Below, piece by piece: positions 1 through 9,911 of a stretch of 64,000 nt of DNA. Within the stretch, counting starts at the first letter, position 1; each line of letters starts with the position of its first letter. The DNA is taken from NCBI GenBank assembly GCA_016713025.1, contig JADJPZ010000004.1, positions 1-64,000 of the forward strand, given 5' to 3'. Position numbers and translations under genes: made by a program. Origin of the DNA: Saprospiraceae bacterium. GTDB lineage: Bacteria > Bacteroidota > Bacteroidia > Chitinophagales > Saprospiraceae. The notes under the pieces were generated by a model. It worked only from the letters and a program-made list of their open reading frames with translations, was not told the DNA's origin and made no database searches.

Positions 1-439
1 CTTAACAGACTACATCAGTTTGACAAGATAGAAATAGTGCGAATAGAACATCCGGAAAAATCTTATGATTCTCTCATGGAAATGGTGGCACATGTGAAAT
101 TTTGTTGGATAAACTTGAACCCATCGCATTTTGCGTTTATGTGGCGGTGAGAAGGAGTTTTAATTCGGCATTGACATTTGATTTTGAGACCTATTCTTGC
201 TGCGCAGGAAGGTGGCTTGAAGTCAGTTCAGTGTCTAATTTTGGGACCTTTCAGTCGAACAGAATGTAGCTGCGATACAGAGATGAGGATGGTAAAACTA
301 AGTGGCACATACTTAAATGGCAGCGCACTGGCTCTGGCAAGAATTGTAGCAACCTTGCTGGAAAATCATCAGGACAGGAAGGTATTAAGATACCACACTT
401 GCTTTGCAACCTTATACAGGATTTAAAATAATCAGCTAA
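1..439 (+). pseudogene. serS: Seryl-tRNA synthetase, C-terminal part, multiply broken
   Basis: This is the 3' end of a class II seryl-tRNA synthetase, which charges tRNA-Ser; the 5' part lies outside the window. Pieces in different frames match the family in order: RLHQFDKIEIVRIEHPEKSY near the start, then RWLEVSSVSNFGTFQSNRM, RYRDEDGKTK, LNGSALALARIVATLLENHQ, and an end like PYTGF. At least three frame changes are needed, and one in-frame TAG stands where the family has Gln after NRM. The first break (near base 99) is repaired by one T in a T-run. A cell needs serS, so I think this is poor assembly quality, possibly at a contig end, rather than a dead gene. Confidence 0.85.
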
Positions 440-477
440 ATAATTATTAATCAAACAATTAAAACATTTAAAGTCAA

Positions 478-1071
478 ATGATAGGAATAGGATATTGGAT
501 AGTTCTGGGCGTTTTTACGATCGTAGGAATGCTCGTGAGCAACCGTTTAAAGTCAAAATTTGCTCATTACAGTAAAATAGGTACCCGCAGTGGTATGACA
601 GGAAAAGAAATTGCAGAAGCTATGCTCAGCCATTATCACATAAGAGATGTGCAGGTGGTCATGGGTCAGGGATTCCTTTCTGATCATTATAATCCGGTAA
701 ATAAGACAGTTGCATTGTCTCCTGACGTGTACAATGGTAGATCAATATCGGCAGCGGCAGTGGCAGCACACGAATGCGGACACGCAGTGCAGCACACAAT
801 ACTGGCTTACAGCATGCTTACTTTAAGGTCAAAATTAGTCCCGGTGGTTCAGTTCAGTTCAGGCATTCAGCAATTTTTATTTATGGCCACCATATTTGGT
901 ATGGGCGCAGGATTTGGCGGAAATATTCTGATCATGATATTGCTTATTACATTTGGTCTTACTGCCCTTTTCAGTCTGGTGACATTGCCGGTTGAGTTTG
1001 AGCAGGCATTGGGAGCACTTGTTATGTTTTTGTATTTCCTATTGAGATTCATGGGAAGCAATAATGATTAA
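478..1071 (+). CDS. YugP-type membrane zinc metallopeptidase with internal deletion
   Basis: This belongs to the neutral zinc metallopeptidase family (Zn_peptidase_2, YugP). It has an N-terminal membrane segment, the HEXXH site as AHECGHAVQH near residue 98, then LTLRSKLVPVV and two hydrophobic segments. The oddity is in the C-terminal third. In the family, LPVEF is followed by about 35 to 40 residues before the last membrane helix; here it joins directly to ALGALVMFLYFLLRF. The reading frame is kept. The deletion could be real or an assembly collapse; the zinc site is unaffected. The gene lies between serS and frr with no obvious co-transcription. Confidence 0.85.
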   Translation: MIGIGYWIVLGVFTIVGMLVSNRLKSKFAHYSKIGTRSGMTGKEIAEAMLSHYHIRDVQVVMGQGFLSDHYNPVNKTVALSPDVYNGRSISAAAVAAHECGHAVQHTILAYSMLTLRSKLVPVVQFSSGIQQFLFMATIFGMGAGFGGNILIMILLITFGLTALFSLVTLPVEFEQALGALVMFLYFLLRFMGSNND

Positions 1072-1085
1072 ATTGTAAAAGATTT

Positions 1086-1093
1086 TACTTTTG
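1086..1093 (+). promoter_or_regulatory. Bacteroidota -7 box upstream of frr
   Basis: TACTTTTG fits the Bacteroidota -7 consensus TAnnTTTG and lies 25 bases before the frr ATG. I do not see a well-spaced TTG -33 element, so this is a partial match. Confidence 0.4.
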
Positions 1094-1118
1094 CACCTTA
1101 ATTTTTAAAGTAGTATTT

Positions 1119-1673
1119 ATGATAGAAGAAATAGAAATACAAATCCTGCAAACGCTGGAACATTTTGATAAAGCGATTGAACACCTTGCATTTGAACTCA
1201 ACAAAATCAGAGCAGGCAAGCATCCCGCCATGCTCAATGGACTGATGGTTGATTATTATGGTACACCGACACCATTAACTCAGGTATCTAATATAAGTAC
1301 ACCGGATGCACGAACCATAAGTATTCAACCTTGGGAGAAAAAGATGTTAGGTGCTATTGAAAAAGCTATTTTCGAAGCCAATATGGGTATCACTCCGATG
1401 AATGATGGTGAAGTAGTAAGACTAATGATTCCGCCAATGAGTGAAGAACGAAGGATTTTATGGTAAAACAAGCCAAACATGCAGGTGAAGAGTCAAGGGT
1501 TGCCATAAGGGCACACAGACATAAAATCATGGACTTCATAAAGAAGAAAATTAAGGATGGTTTTCCGGAAGATCTGGGCAAAAGAAAGGAAGATGAAATT
1601 CAAAAAACCATTGAATCATATGTTTTAAAAATTGACAAAATAAAGTCAAAGAAAAGATATTATGACTGTGTGA
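1119..1673 (+). CDS. frr: Ribosome recycling factor (two frameshifts)
   Basis: RRF splits post-termination ribosomes together with EF-G. The first part, ending in PPMSEERR, and the second, starting VKQAKHAGEESRVAIRAHRH, are consecutive RRF segments in different frames. One extra base in the run after AGGA near 1455 joins them. The second part runs to KIDKIKSKK and then leaves the family pattern; one more G near 1655 restores the usual ending KEKDIMTV and a stop at 1671-1673. The corrected length of about 184 residues is normal. Both lesions look like sequencing indels in an essential gene. A hairpin and T-run terminator follows. Confidence 0.92.
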
Positions 1674-1821
1674 GAGTGTGTGACTGTTAACAACAAGCCT
1701 ATTTGGTGATTTAAAATGCGAAATAAAATGGTGATCTGAAAGAGGTGAAGAATGGCATTGGAGTTGTGTCATGTTTTAAATCAGAAATACTAAATTCAAT
1801 TAACTATAAATAATTAAAAAG

Positions 1822-1854
1822 TCCTGTATAATGAATTTCTGCAGGATTTTTTTT
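1822..1854 (+). terminator. Rho-independent terminator after frr
   Basis: TCCTG (1822-1826) and CAGGA (1842-1846) form a short stem followed by eight T. The A-run before the left arm would also let it work for leftward transcription. Confidence 0.6.
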
Positions 1855-1890
1855 CCGAAAGTTTAATCAATTCGGCAGTCTTTTTATTTT

Positions 1891-1921
1891 TTGGTTATAG
1901 TGCTAAAATACTTTAAATTTG
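1891..1921 (+). promoter_or_regulatory. Promoter for the SRPBCC gene
   Basis: TTG at 1891-1893, a spacer of 20 bases, then TAAATTTG at 1914-1921. This fits the Bacteroidota housekeeping promoter well. The ATG follows at 1968. Confidence 0.6.
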
Positions 1922-1967
1922 CAGTAAAAATGTATAAAGATCTAATCCTGATAATTAAAATTGAATC

Positions 1968-2980
1968 ATGACAACTATCAAAAAAATTCTTCTTGGCGCA
2001 TCAACTGCAATCATCCTGGTCTGTATATTGTCATTTTTTGTTTCGAAATCATATGAAGTCCATACACAAATGGAAATAAATGTTCCCGGCAATTTTATCT
2101 ATAATGTACTGAATAATCTGAATCATCAGGCAGATTGGAATTATAAAGCGACAAAGGATACTTCATTTACAGTTGCGTGTGCTGGTTCTCCACAAGGAGC
2201 AGGTGTTTCCTGTGATTATTCCAGCAGACTCTATGGGAATGGTGTATTTCGGATACTACATAACAATATAAATGACAGCATTACCATTACTGATGAACAA
2301 AAATCAGGAAATGAGAAAACGTTTACATACAAACTTTTGGCAAAAGACTCTGTCACGACCCTGGTGAAAGTTACCGGTTCAGGTACCGCAGGTTTTATAA
2401 CAAATCTTTGGAAATTTATCCATAAATGGAAACTTAAAAAACAAATACATCAAAATCTGGACAACATCAAAGTGTTGGTTATCAACAGGTACAAAAATAA
2501 AATATACAATGAATATCCGATCAAAAACATTCTCATGGATCAAAAATATTATATAGCTTACCGATCTGAAGTGGATTTTGAAAACGTACAACAGTATTAT
2601 TCTAAAAATATCAGTGGACTTTATCAGAAAGCTTTGGAAAACAATCTTTCTATTACCGGCAATCCATCCGGCCTTTTTATAAGTGGGATGACATCAATAA
2701 CAAAACTGATATGGCTGCAGCATTGCCTACCGGTGAATATATTAATGTAATGGACACAGAAACAATAACTATATCATCAAACCAAGCTTTGATCATAGAA
2801 TATAAAGGTGATAACAACAAGTCGGCTGGAGCACATCAGGCCATGGATGAATATATGCTAGATCACTATCTTGAAAACCTGCCACCAGTGACGGAAGAAT
2901 ATCTGACAGATCCCGCAAAAGAATCTGACCCCTCCAAGTGGTCTACCAATATTATTTATTATGTCCAAACGAAAAAGTAA
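1968..2980 (+). CDS. SRPBCC family protein with GyrI-like C-terminal domain (frameshifted)
   Basis: It has an N-terminal membrane anchor (residues 7-25), then a polyketide-cyclase/START-like lipid-pocket domain (MEINVPGNFIYNVLNNLNHQADWN). The C-terminal half resembles a GyrI/AraC effector-binding domain and ends at 2980. The halves are in different frames: the first ends in a wrong-frame tail, and the second resumes at KWDDINNKTDMAAALPTGEY. One base in the T-run near 2680 repairs it, giving about 337 residues, a length I associate with this family in Bacteroidota. The ligand is unknown. It lies just upstream of pabB, with 26 bases between its stop and the pabB start. Confidence 0.75.
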
Positions 2981-3006
2981 TTTTTTACAGAGCTCTTTCC
3001 TTTTCA

Positions 3007-4000
3007 ATGTCCAAAATTAATTTTAAAAAGCTGTCCTGGATTGAAAAAATGAACTACTTGGGACACCTTAAAAAACCATTTATATTTATATTGGATTTCG
3101 AATTAAATAAACCGATAATATATACAACTGATCGAATACCTGATAATATATATTATAAATTTAATGATATAAAAAATTATCAGCTTCATGGTGAAAAATC
3201 AAAAAAACTTCAGTTTGAAGTATTGCCTGTAGAATTTGAAAAATACTCCCATGCTTACCATCAGGTATTAAAAGAAATCCAATTTGGCAACTCGTTTTTG
3301 CTGAATCTGACATTTCCTACGGAGATCAAAACCAACTATACTCTGAAAGAACTTTTTGACATATCACACGCTAAATATAAGTTGTACTACGACGACCTAT
3401 TTATTGTTTCTTCCCCTGAGATTTTTGTCCAGATCAAAGGAAACAAAATTTACACATTTCCGATGAAAGGCACCATAGATGCATCTGCACCGGATGCAGA
3501 AAATGTGATCCTACATGACACAAAAGAAACAGCCGAACATTTTACAATTGTTGACCTGCTTCGCAATGATCTGAGCATCATCTCAAAAAATGTAAGAGTC
3601 AATAAATTCAGGTACATTGAAACTCTAACTACTCATGAAAAAACACTATTGCAGGTAAGTTCGGAAATTGAAGGTACCCTTGATGATGAATATCACTCTC
3701 ACCTTGGTGATATATTCAACGCTTTACTTCCGGCAGGCAGTATCTCCGGAGCACCAAAGAAAAAAACCATCCAGATCATCAAAAGAAATTGAAACGGTAA
3801 ATCGGGGTTACTATACCGGTGTATTTGGTATCTTTGACGGTAACAATGTCGATTCTGCTGTTATGATTCGTTTTATTGAAAAATCAGGTTCAAAATTGTG
3901 GTACAGAAGTGGATGCGGCATCACAAATATGAGTGAATGTACTGCTGAATACAAAGAAATGATAGACAAAGTTTATGTCCCTGTTGGTAGAAAGCATTAA
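3007..4000 (+). CDS. pabB: Aminodeoxychorismate synthase component I (frameshifted)
   Basis: This enzyme makes 4-amino-4-deoxychorismate for folate, as part of the chorismate-binding family. Hallmarks are SPEIFVQIKGNKIYTFPMKG, DLLRNDLSIIS and LPAGSISGAPKKKTIQII. After that the frame breaks; the expected continuation ETVNRGYYTGVFGIFDG appears one frame over, through to 4000. Removing one A from the AAAA near 3782 joins the halves (IIKEIETVNRG). I chose the ATG at 3007, 26 bases after the upstream stop, over an earlier in-frame start inside the previous gene. Its 3' end overlaps pabC by 26 bases, so the two are surely co-transcribed. Confidence 0.88.
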
Positions 4001-4569
4001 AATATTTAATGGAAGGATATATAATCTGCCTTGTCATGAAACCAGGGCAAATAACTCCAGACTTGAACTTTGGGGGTATAATAATCCAATAAAGTTTAAA
4101 GAAAATATAAGATTAACTGATGAATTCAGCAGAGGTCTTGTCAAATGCCGAATTTTGTTTGACAAAACAATCCACGAAATAAACTTTGAACATTATAATA
4201 TAAAAAAATAAGGAATCTCAAGGTAATTGAGAGCTCCAATATTTATTATCCTCACAAGTATTTGTATAGAGAAGGTCTAAACAAATTGTTTGCAAAAAGA
4301 GATGGAAATGATGAAATCATCATTGTCAAAGATGATAAAGTTACGGACGCCTTCTATTTTAATATTGTATGCTGTAAAGATGAATCATTTTACACACCGG
4401 CAGAACCATTACTTTTCGGTACAAAACGGCAAAACTGATCGTTTCCGGCACCATAACTGCCAGAGATATTTACCTTTCGGAGTTGAAAAATTATGATAGT
4501 ATTCACCTGATTAATGCGTTGACACCATTGGGAAAGATTGTTATTCCAATTGACCAAATATTTTATTAA
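3975..4569 (+). CDS. pabC: 4-amino-4-deoxychorismate lyase, aminotransferase class IV (two frameshifts)
   Basis: This PLP enzyme converts aminodeoxychorismate to p-aminobenzoate plus pyruvate. The start MSLLVESIKIFNGRIYNLPC and the segment HETRANNSRLELWG are typical of the short form. The sequence continues after two breaks: one in a poly-A near 4205 (resuming IRNLKVIESSNIYYPHKY) and one in AAAA near 4430 (PLLFGTKRQK to LIVSGTITARDIYLSELK). It ends at 4569. One added A at each site repairs it to about 198 residues. The overlap with pabB and matching function make the assignment firm. Confidence 0.82.
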
Positions 4570-4593
4570 ATTGAAAAGTACTTTATATATATT

Positions 4594-5458
4594 GTGTTGT
4601 TTTTTATCAGATTAATTACTAACAGGTCACCATTAGTACTAAAAATAGTTTTATGGAAAACCGGACTCATACTTCAGTATATTTTAAAATACAGATCAAA
4701 AGTTATCCTTTCCAATCTCGAAAGTAGTGTAGGTTTTCAATATTCAAAAGAACAGATCAAAAATATTCATAAAAAATATTACAGCGTATTGATAAGATAT
4801 ATCAGGGAAGTATTTTATATCATCAGCTATGACAAAATAAGGCTAAAAAGTTTAATAAAAATAGATAATGCTGAAAAATGGTCAAACTACTTTCAGCCCA
4901 AAAAGCACCATTATTACAGCATCACATTACGGAAATTGGGAAATGAATATGGTATTATTGCCCTGTTTTGTAAGCCAGAGAGTAATAGCTTTTTACAAAC
5001 CAATCTCTGACACCACAATAGATAATATTATGCTGAATATCCGGTCAGCTTTTGGTCTGGAGTTGTACCCCATTGAGCAAACCATGAGAGTCATGAACCA
5101 TCTTAAAGATGAAAATATTCTTTATGTATTTATAGGCGACCAAACCCCTTTAAATATGAATGGTGTATATTGGAATACGTTTCTTCATCAGGCAACTCCC
5201 TGGCTTACAGGTGCCGAAAAGCTGGCAAAAAAATACAATTTACCTGTGCTATATCTTCAGCAGATTCCGGAAACTGAATGTAACATTTCTTATACTTTGC
5301 GATTTCATATTATTACTGAAAATCCGGATCATGAAGCCAGTGGCAGTATCACCGAAAAATATAGCAGAATACTGGAAAACGAGATAATTGCCAAACCTGA
5401 ATATTGGCTCTGGTCACATAAGCGATGGAAAAGAGCCCATCATAAAACCATTGACTAA
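4594..5458 (+). CDS. LpxL/HtrB-like lipid A acyltransferase (frameshifted)
   Basis: This is a membrane-bound lysophospholipid acyltransferase of the lipid A family, adding a late acyl chain in the inner membrane. The key motif is HYGNWE (H, four residues, acidic). Around it are KYRSKVILSNLESSVGFQYS in the first part and VFIGDQTP and LTGAEKLAKKYNLPVLYLQQ in the second. The frames switch near 4900, where removing one A from AAAAA joins NYFQPKS to TIITASHYGNWE. The start is uncertain: GTG at 4594 is used here, but an upstream TTG could add residues after another indel. It ends just before the convergent OstA-like gene. Confidence 0.78.
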
Positions 5459-5464
5459 GTTTTA

Positions 5465-7510
5465 TCAAAGATCAACAGATGTTTTAGGCCTTCGGTCTAT
5501 GTTCCAAAGAAAACCTTTTACTTTTAAAGCATCATGATTGGCTGTCTTCATGGGAACTACTTTTGAGCGTGGTTCTTTGTAATTTCTTATGTCAGTAATT
5601 TTATTTTCATTTAAAAAAAAAGACATATTGGCTGCTTCGGTTGTATTGACACCGATATAAGCCTTGTCTTTGTCGGTCAGATAATAAACAATACGTGCAT
5701 CACCATCCACATCCATACGGTATATCTTGCTTTCTCTGAAAAAAGCTTCCAAAAACCTGCCTCTAATCTGATTGAAAAATATCAAATCTTCTGTACTCAA
5801 TATGGTAACTTCAGACTTTACCGTCAGTCTGTCCACTTTTTTGGTTTTCATAAAAATATCAATAGTATCACCAGCTATCTGCGAACTGTCTGACCAAACA
5901 AAGGGTGAGGAGAATAATGTAAACAAAGAATCACTTTTATTGTAAACCATAGAATCACAAACTGCCTGCATATCTGATTTAAAAATTCTGACATTATTAT
6001 CTCCTATAAAATAGTCAATGGTATCCATTATTCCCGTATATATGGTGTCTGAAATTAACTTTGTCAATAAATTTCCTTCGTTTTCCTCCAAACTATCAGT
6101 TGATATTGAATCTTCATGTGTAAAAATTTCTTCTTCGGACGTTTCCAAATTTTCCGTCTTGATTTCTGAATTTTCAGTATTCTCAGGTACCGGATTCTTA
6201 TCTTTTTTTGCTCTCCTGGCTGCATCTCTATCCGGAATTACTATCCTTTCTTTTATAACTCTATATGATCTTAAAGTATCGGCCTTTAAAAATAAAGTAT
6301 CTCCGTCAATATCGGTTGTAAACAACGGCCGCCCGGTATCATTGATAGCTATCATAAAGTTTTCTTCCCCTTTGTACAGCACATGATCAGCAATAATGGC
6401 GGTCCTGGCAGAAGTATCACGCCAGATAACATTTCCGTCGGCTTTTCCGTAGCGGATGGTTTTATCGTAATCCAGTGTATCAGCTTCTATGATGGAAGGA
6501 GGATCACTCACCATTGACCTACCTTTTACATTAAATTTTTCAGTCTTTTTATCGTAAAAAATGGCATCCCCGGTGACTTCGTTTTCATTTCCTTTGTATC
6601 TTGCATTTATTGTGAGCCTGAAAATTTCATTTTTTTTATCATAATAAATCACTTTGGCATACGCTGTATCTTTTTCGGAGATATACTCACTGCGCATTGT
6701 ATCACCTTTAAGGGTTACTATATCCAATTTGCCATCGTATGAAATGGTGTCTGCTTTTGCGATGGTTTTGCCTTCCAAATATTGGGCATTACCTATAAAA
6801 TCGCCCACTTTATCATCCAGATCAAACCAACCACGTTGACTAAATAACTGACTGGTGTCTTTGGTTATTCTGACGGGTGCTAAAAATTCGGTTCTCTGGC
6901 TGATCGTAGTATAAGATAAAGAGTCCGATATCAGGTAAAAATCATCGCCGGTCACTTTTACATTTTCGTAAAAAAAAGCTGTTTTGTCATTTAAAAAATA
7001 TTTTCCTTTGCGACTTACCAATGTAGATTCCCCATCTACTAAACGAGCATTTTTTGTATAGTACCCGATTTTATTCTTCACGTCATATTTCAAATATGAA
7101 GTATACAGTTTTTTAGTCGGACCGTTCTCCAGTATTATATTTCCGTACAAATAAGCCACTAATGAATCACCATTATAGGTAAGTGAATCTGAAAATATTT
7201 TTATAGTGTCATTTTGCATTAACACAACATTAAAATGCATCCTGAGATTTGAACCTCTCAGAATAGCTGAATCACAAAACATAAATGTGTTGGCATGGTA
7301 CACCTTTACATCACCATTGAGATATTGAGTGGCAGGATTTAAAGTGGCGTCAATGACCTGATTATTTTCACTGTGTATGGAGATGCTTCTTTTTTCTTTT
7401 ACATCGTCAGATTTGGGTATGGTTTGTGACATACCGATACAAGGCATTAATGTTGCAATTACCCAAACTGATAAAAATTTCTTAATATTTGAAGCTGATA
7501 AAATATCCAA
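5465..7510 (-). CDS. OstA-like protein of LPS transport
   Basis: This intact 681-residue protein has a signal peptide (SVWVIATLMPCIGMSQ) and a series of beta-jellyroll repeats of the LptA/OstA type. Phrases such as YLNGDVKVYHANTFMFCDSA and KVTGDDFYLISDSLSYTT recur across residues 50-400. An acidic Glu/Asn-rich linker (about 430-480) separates a second repeat block. It is expected in the periplasm, helping to carry LPS to the outer membrane; the neighbouring lipid A acyltransferase fits that pathway. It is one of the longest intact frames in the first 20 kb, so the frameshifts nearby are not uniform. A well-formed promoter lies 65 bases upstream of the start. Confidence 0.85.
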   Translation of the reverse strand: MDILSASNIKKFLSVWVIATLMPCIGMSQTIPKSDDVKEKRSISIHSENNQVIDATLNPATQYLNGDVKVYHANTFMFCDSAILRGSNLRMHFNVVLMQNDTIKIFSDSLTYNGDSLVAYLYGNIILENGPTKKLYTSYLKYDVKNKIGYYTKNARLVDGESTLVSRKGKYFLNDKTAFFYENVKVTGDDFYLISDSLSYTTISQRTEFLAPVRITKDTSQLFSQRGWFDLDDKVGDFIGNAQYLEGKTIAKADTISYDGKLDIVTLKGDTMRSEYISEKDTAYAKVIYYDKKNEIFRLTINARYKGNENEVTGDAIFYDKKTEKFNVKGRSMVSDPPSIIEADTLDYDKTIRYGKADGNVIWRDTSARTAIIADHVLYKGEENFMIAINDTGRPLFTTDIDGDTLFLKADTLRSYRVIKERIVIPDRDAARRAKKDKNPVPENTENSEIKTENLETSEEEIFTHEDSISTDSLEENEGNLLTKLISDTIYTGIMDTIDYFIGDNNVRIFKSDMQAVCDSMVYNKSDSLFTLFSSPFVWSDSSQIAGDTIDIFMKTKKVDRLTVKSEVTILSTEDLIFFNQIRGRFLEAFFRESKIYRMDVDGDARIVYYLTDKDKAYIGVNTTEAANMSFFLNENKITDIRNYKEPRSKVVPMKTANHDALKVKGFLWNIDRRPKTSVDL

Positions 7511-7575
7511 ATGATTAGTTGTTCTCTTAACGTTGATTTATCTCTGGTTGTTTTTCCTGATACGAATAAAAAATG

Positions 7576-7605
7576 CAAATATAAATATTTGGGAAGATGC
7601 GACAA
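7576..7605 (-). promoter_or_regulatory. Promoter of the OstA-like gene
   Basis: On the minus strand, TTG (7605-7603), exactly 19 bases, then TATATTTG (7583-7576). This is an ideal Bacteroidota promoter, upstream of the start at 7510. Confidence 0.7.
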
Positions 7606-7666
7606 GCTAAAAGAAACTTGTTGTGCAGTTATTATTCTTTAGACAGAGTATACTTTTGAAGTATTA

Positions 7667-8797
7667 TTAAAGGTGATTACATTTTTTTATGATCTCACCT
7701 GCCAGCTTTTCACCAAGATAAGAACCAATGGCAACTCCCATGCCACCGAGTCTGACACCCACAAGTATATGATCATCCACCCATTTCAATATGGGATATT
7801 TTGATGCTCCGACACCGAGAATTCCACTCCACCAGTGTTCAATCTGATCAGTAGCTCCGGGGTAAATAGATTCAAGAACATTTTTCAGATAATCCTGAAT
7901 CAAAGCAGTATTTCCAAACTGGTCCGTTGTTTCAGCCACGGGATCAATGTTGCGTCCACCACCCAATAATATCCTGCCTTCATACTGCCTGAAATAAATA
8001 TATCCCTTATCCATGTGGTAACCTGAAGTAAGTTCTAAGTTTTTTAAAGGAGAAGTAATCAATACCTGATTTCGTGCTGGTGTCACAGGTAAATCAGGTA
8101 ATAATCCGGCGGCAAATCCATTGGTACACACAATCAAATTTTTATAGTTTATTTTTAAATCATTTGATGAATACAGTATTCTGTTAGACTTATCAATTTC
8201 AACTATGTTTATTCCATTGATTATTTGTACACCTGAATTTAAAGCCTTGCTGATCAGCATATTCATCATGCTCATCGGATTGATAGTGCCTTCGTATTGG
8301 TTAAATATAGACGTACTTTCAAAATTTTTTAATAGTTGGTTTTCTTTTTTTTCATAACAAACTTTTAAGCCTATTTGAGTTTCGATCATTTTATTACATA
8401 GCGAAAGACCTTCCAAACACTGGTCCATCAGCAATCTGTCACTGGTTCTGAATAATTCCGTGCCACCTCCATGATGATATTCGAGACCCGCTTCTCCTAC
8501 TCTGCTTTTTAGCATGTTCAGTCCTTCCCATCGCATCCTGACCACTTCCATGCAAGCGTTTTCACCCATGTTTTGTACATCCTCGAGAAGTTCAGATACT
8601 GAACCGAAACACGAAAATCCTGCATTTTTTGTACTTGCACCATAAGGCATCGATCCGCGTTCAATCATTTTGACTGTTAATTCTTTACTCTTCTCTTTGA
8701 TCGAGATGGCCGTACTCAAACCTACAATACCGGAACCGATAATAGTGATATCTGTTGGTGATTCAATAAATTTTTTTTCCCAAAAACTATAATTCAT
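7667..8797 (-). CDS. FAD-dependent oxidoreductase, DAO/glycine oxidase family
   Basis: The 376-residue protein begins with a dinucleotide-binding fold, GSGIVGLSTAISIKEKS, followed by a Glu-Arg pair (MIERG) that would bind the FAD ribose. The C-terminal part has the DAO-family pattern of a second glycine-rich stretch (YFRQYEGRILLGGGRNIDP) and ends near VGVRLGGMGVAIGSYLGEKL. It probably oxidises an amine or amino acid, but the substrate cannot be read from sequence. No signal peptide is seen, so it is cytosolic. It stands alone, divergent from the DUF4293 gene. Confidence 0.82.
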   Translation of the reverse strand: MNYSFWEKKFIESPTDITIIGSGIVGLSTAISIKEKSKELTVKMIERGSMPYGASTKNAGFSCFGSVSELLEDVQNMGENACMEVVRMRWEGLNMLKSRVGEAGLEYHHGGGTELFRTSDRLLMDQCLEGLSLCNKMIETQIGLKVCYEKKENQLLKNFESTSIFNQYEGTINPMSMMNMLISKALNSGVQIINGINIVEIDKSNRILYSSNDLKINYKNLIVCTNGFAAGLLPDLPVTPARNQVLITSPLKNLELTSGYHMDKGYIYFRQYEGRILLGGGRNIDPVAETTDQFGNTALIQDYLKNVLESIYPGATDQIEHWWSGILGVGASKYPILKWVDDHILVGVRLGGMGVAIGSYLGEKLAGEIIKKCNHL

Positions 8798-8907
8798 TAT
8801 CTTGCAGCCGGTTTAGATATGCTCTTTACGATATTGCAAATGTAAAATATTAATTTTCAAAGTACACTGGCTAACGGTTTATTTTACAATTATCAAATTT
8901 AAAAATA

Positions 8908-9344
8908 ATGATACAAAGAATTCAATCGGTCTTTTTGTTATTTAGCGGAATGGCTTTTTTTAGCCTTTTCCTGGTTCCTTTTGCTACCAGCAGTGTGGTT
9001 ATACCACAACTTTTTAATGATTTGGTGTACAATATTCATGATAACCCGATACTTCTGATATTGAGTATTGCCGGGGGACTGATAAGTATTATTGCCATTT
9101 TTTATTCAACAATCGTGTGTTACAGCTTAGGTTAAGTTATGTGGTGACTGTTTTGTCTATACTTTTGTCGCTGGTTGCATTACTTTTGATATATAATGAA
9201 GGAACCGGAAGCACAAATGCAGATAAAATTGAAGATCAGTATGGTATTTATTTGCCAGTGATCAGTCTTATTTTTTCAATATTGGCGGGAAGGTACATCA
9301 ATAAAGATGAAAATACCGTCAGATCTATGGACAGACTGAGATAA
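8908..9344 (+). CDS. DUF4293 membrane protein (frameshifted)
   Basis: The start MIQRIQSVFLLFSGMAFFSL is the standard opening of DUF4293, a small four-helix membrane protein restricted to Bacteroidota and of unknown function. The first frame stops at CYSLG. The expected continuation FLFNNRVLQLRLSYVV is in another frame and runs to 9344, ending with RYINKDENTVRSMDRLR. One base in the T-run near 9100 joins them into about 145 residues. One base separates its stop from the arfB start. Confidence 0.85.
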
Positions 9345-9345
9345 T

Positions 9346-9770
9346 ATGGAACATGAAATTCCGGATCTGACATCAGAATGTGCTTTGCGACAGTCAGAAG
9401 CAGTGGCCCGGGTGGACAAAACGTCAATAAGACAGAAACAAAAGTAGAACTAAGGTTTAATATTAGTAAATCGAAATTACTGACTGAAAGTCAAAAATCT
9501 ATTTTAATAAGAAAACTTTCAGATAAGCTTGTAGATGACAATTCCTCTATATTGATCACATCCCAGGAATCAAGAAGCCAGCTCCGCAATAAAAAATTGT
9601 GTATTCAAAAGCTTCACGAACTCATTTATTTTTTGCTGGAGCCTGAAATCCCCAGGATAGCCACCAAGCCCACCAAAGCATCAAAAGAAAAGAGAATCAT
9701 AGAAAAAAAACTATCCGGTGAAATAAAAACCATGAGAGGAAATCTTAAAAACAAAGATTGGGATGAATAA
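9346..9770 (+). CDS. arfB: Peptidyl-tRNA hydrolase ArfB (frameshifted)
   Basis: ArfB rescues ribosomes stalled on mRNAs without a stop codon. The catalytic GGQ motif is present as RSSGPGGQNVNKTETKVELR. The C-terminal basic tail that enters the mRNA channel is also there (TKASKEKRIIEKK and onward). The start MEHEIPDLTSE matches the family but is in another frame; one missing T near 9378 (GAATGTG for GAATTGTG) explains it. The corrected length of about 141 residues is normal. It follows DUF4293 so closely that the two are likely co-transcribed. Confidence 0.9.
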
Positions 9771-9911
9771 AAATTAATTAGGATGCCAATTCATGACTAC
9801 CAACTGCAATAGTCTTCAGGCAGTGATTCAATAATATACAATTCTTGTCAGGCCATAAGATTAACTAAGCTTTTGTTACCGAGTCAGGATAATTTCCATC
9901 AATCTGCAATT

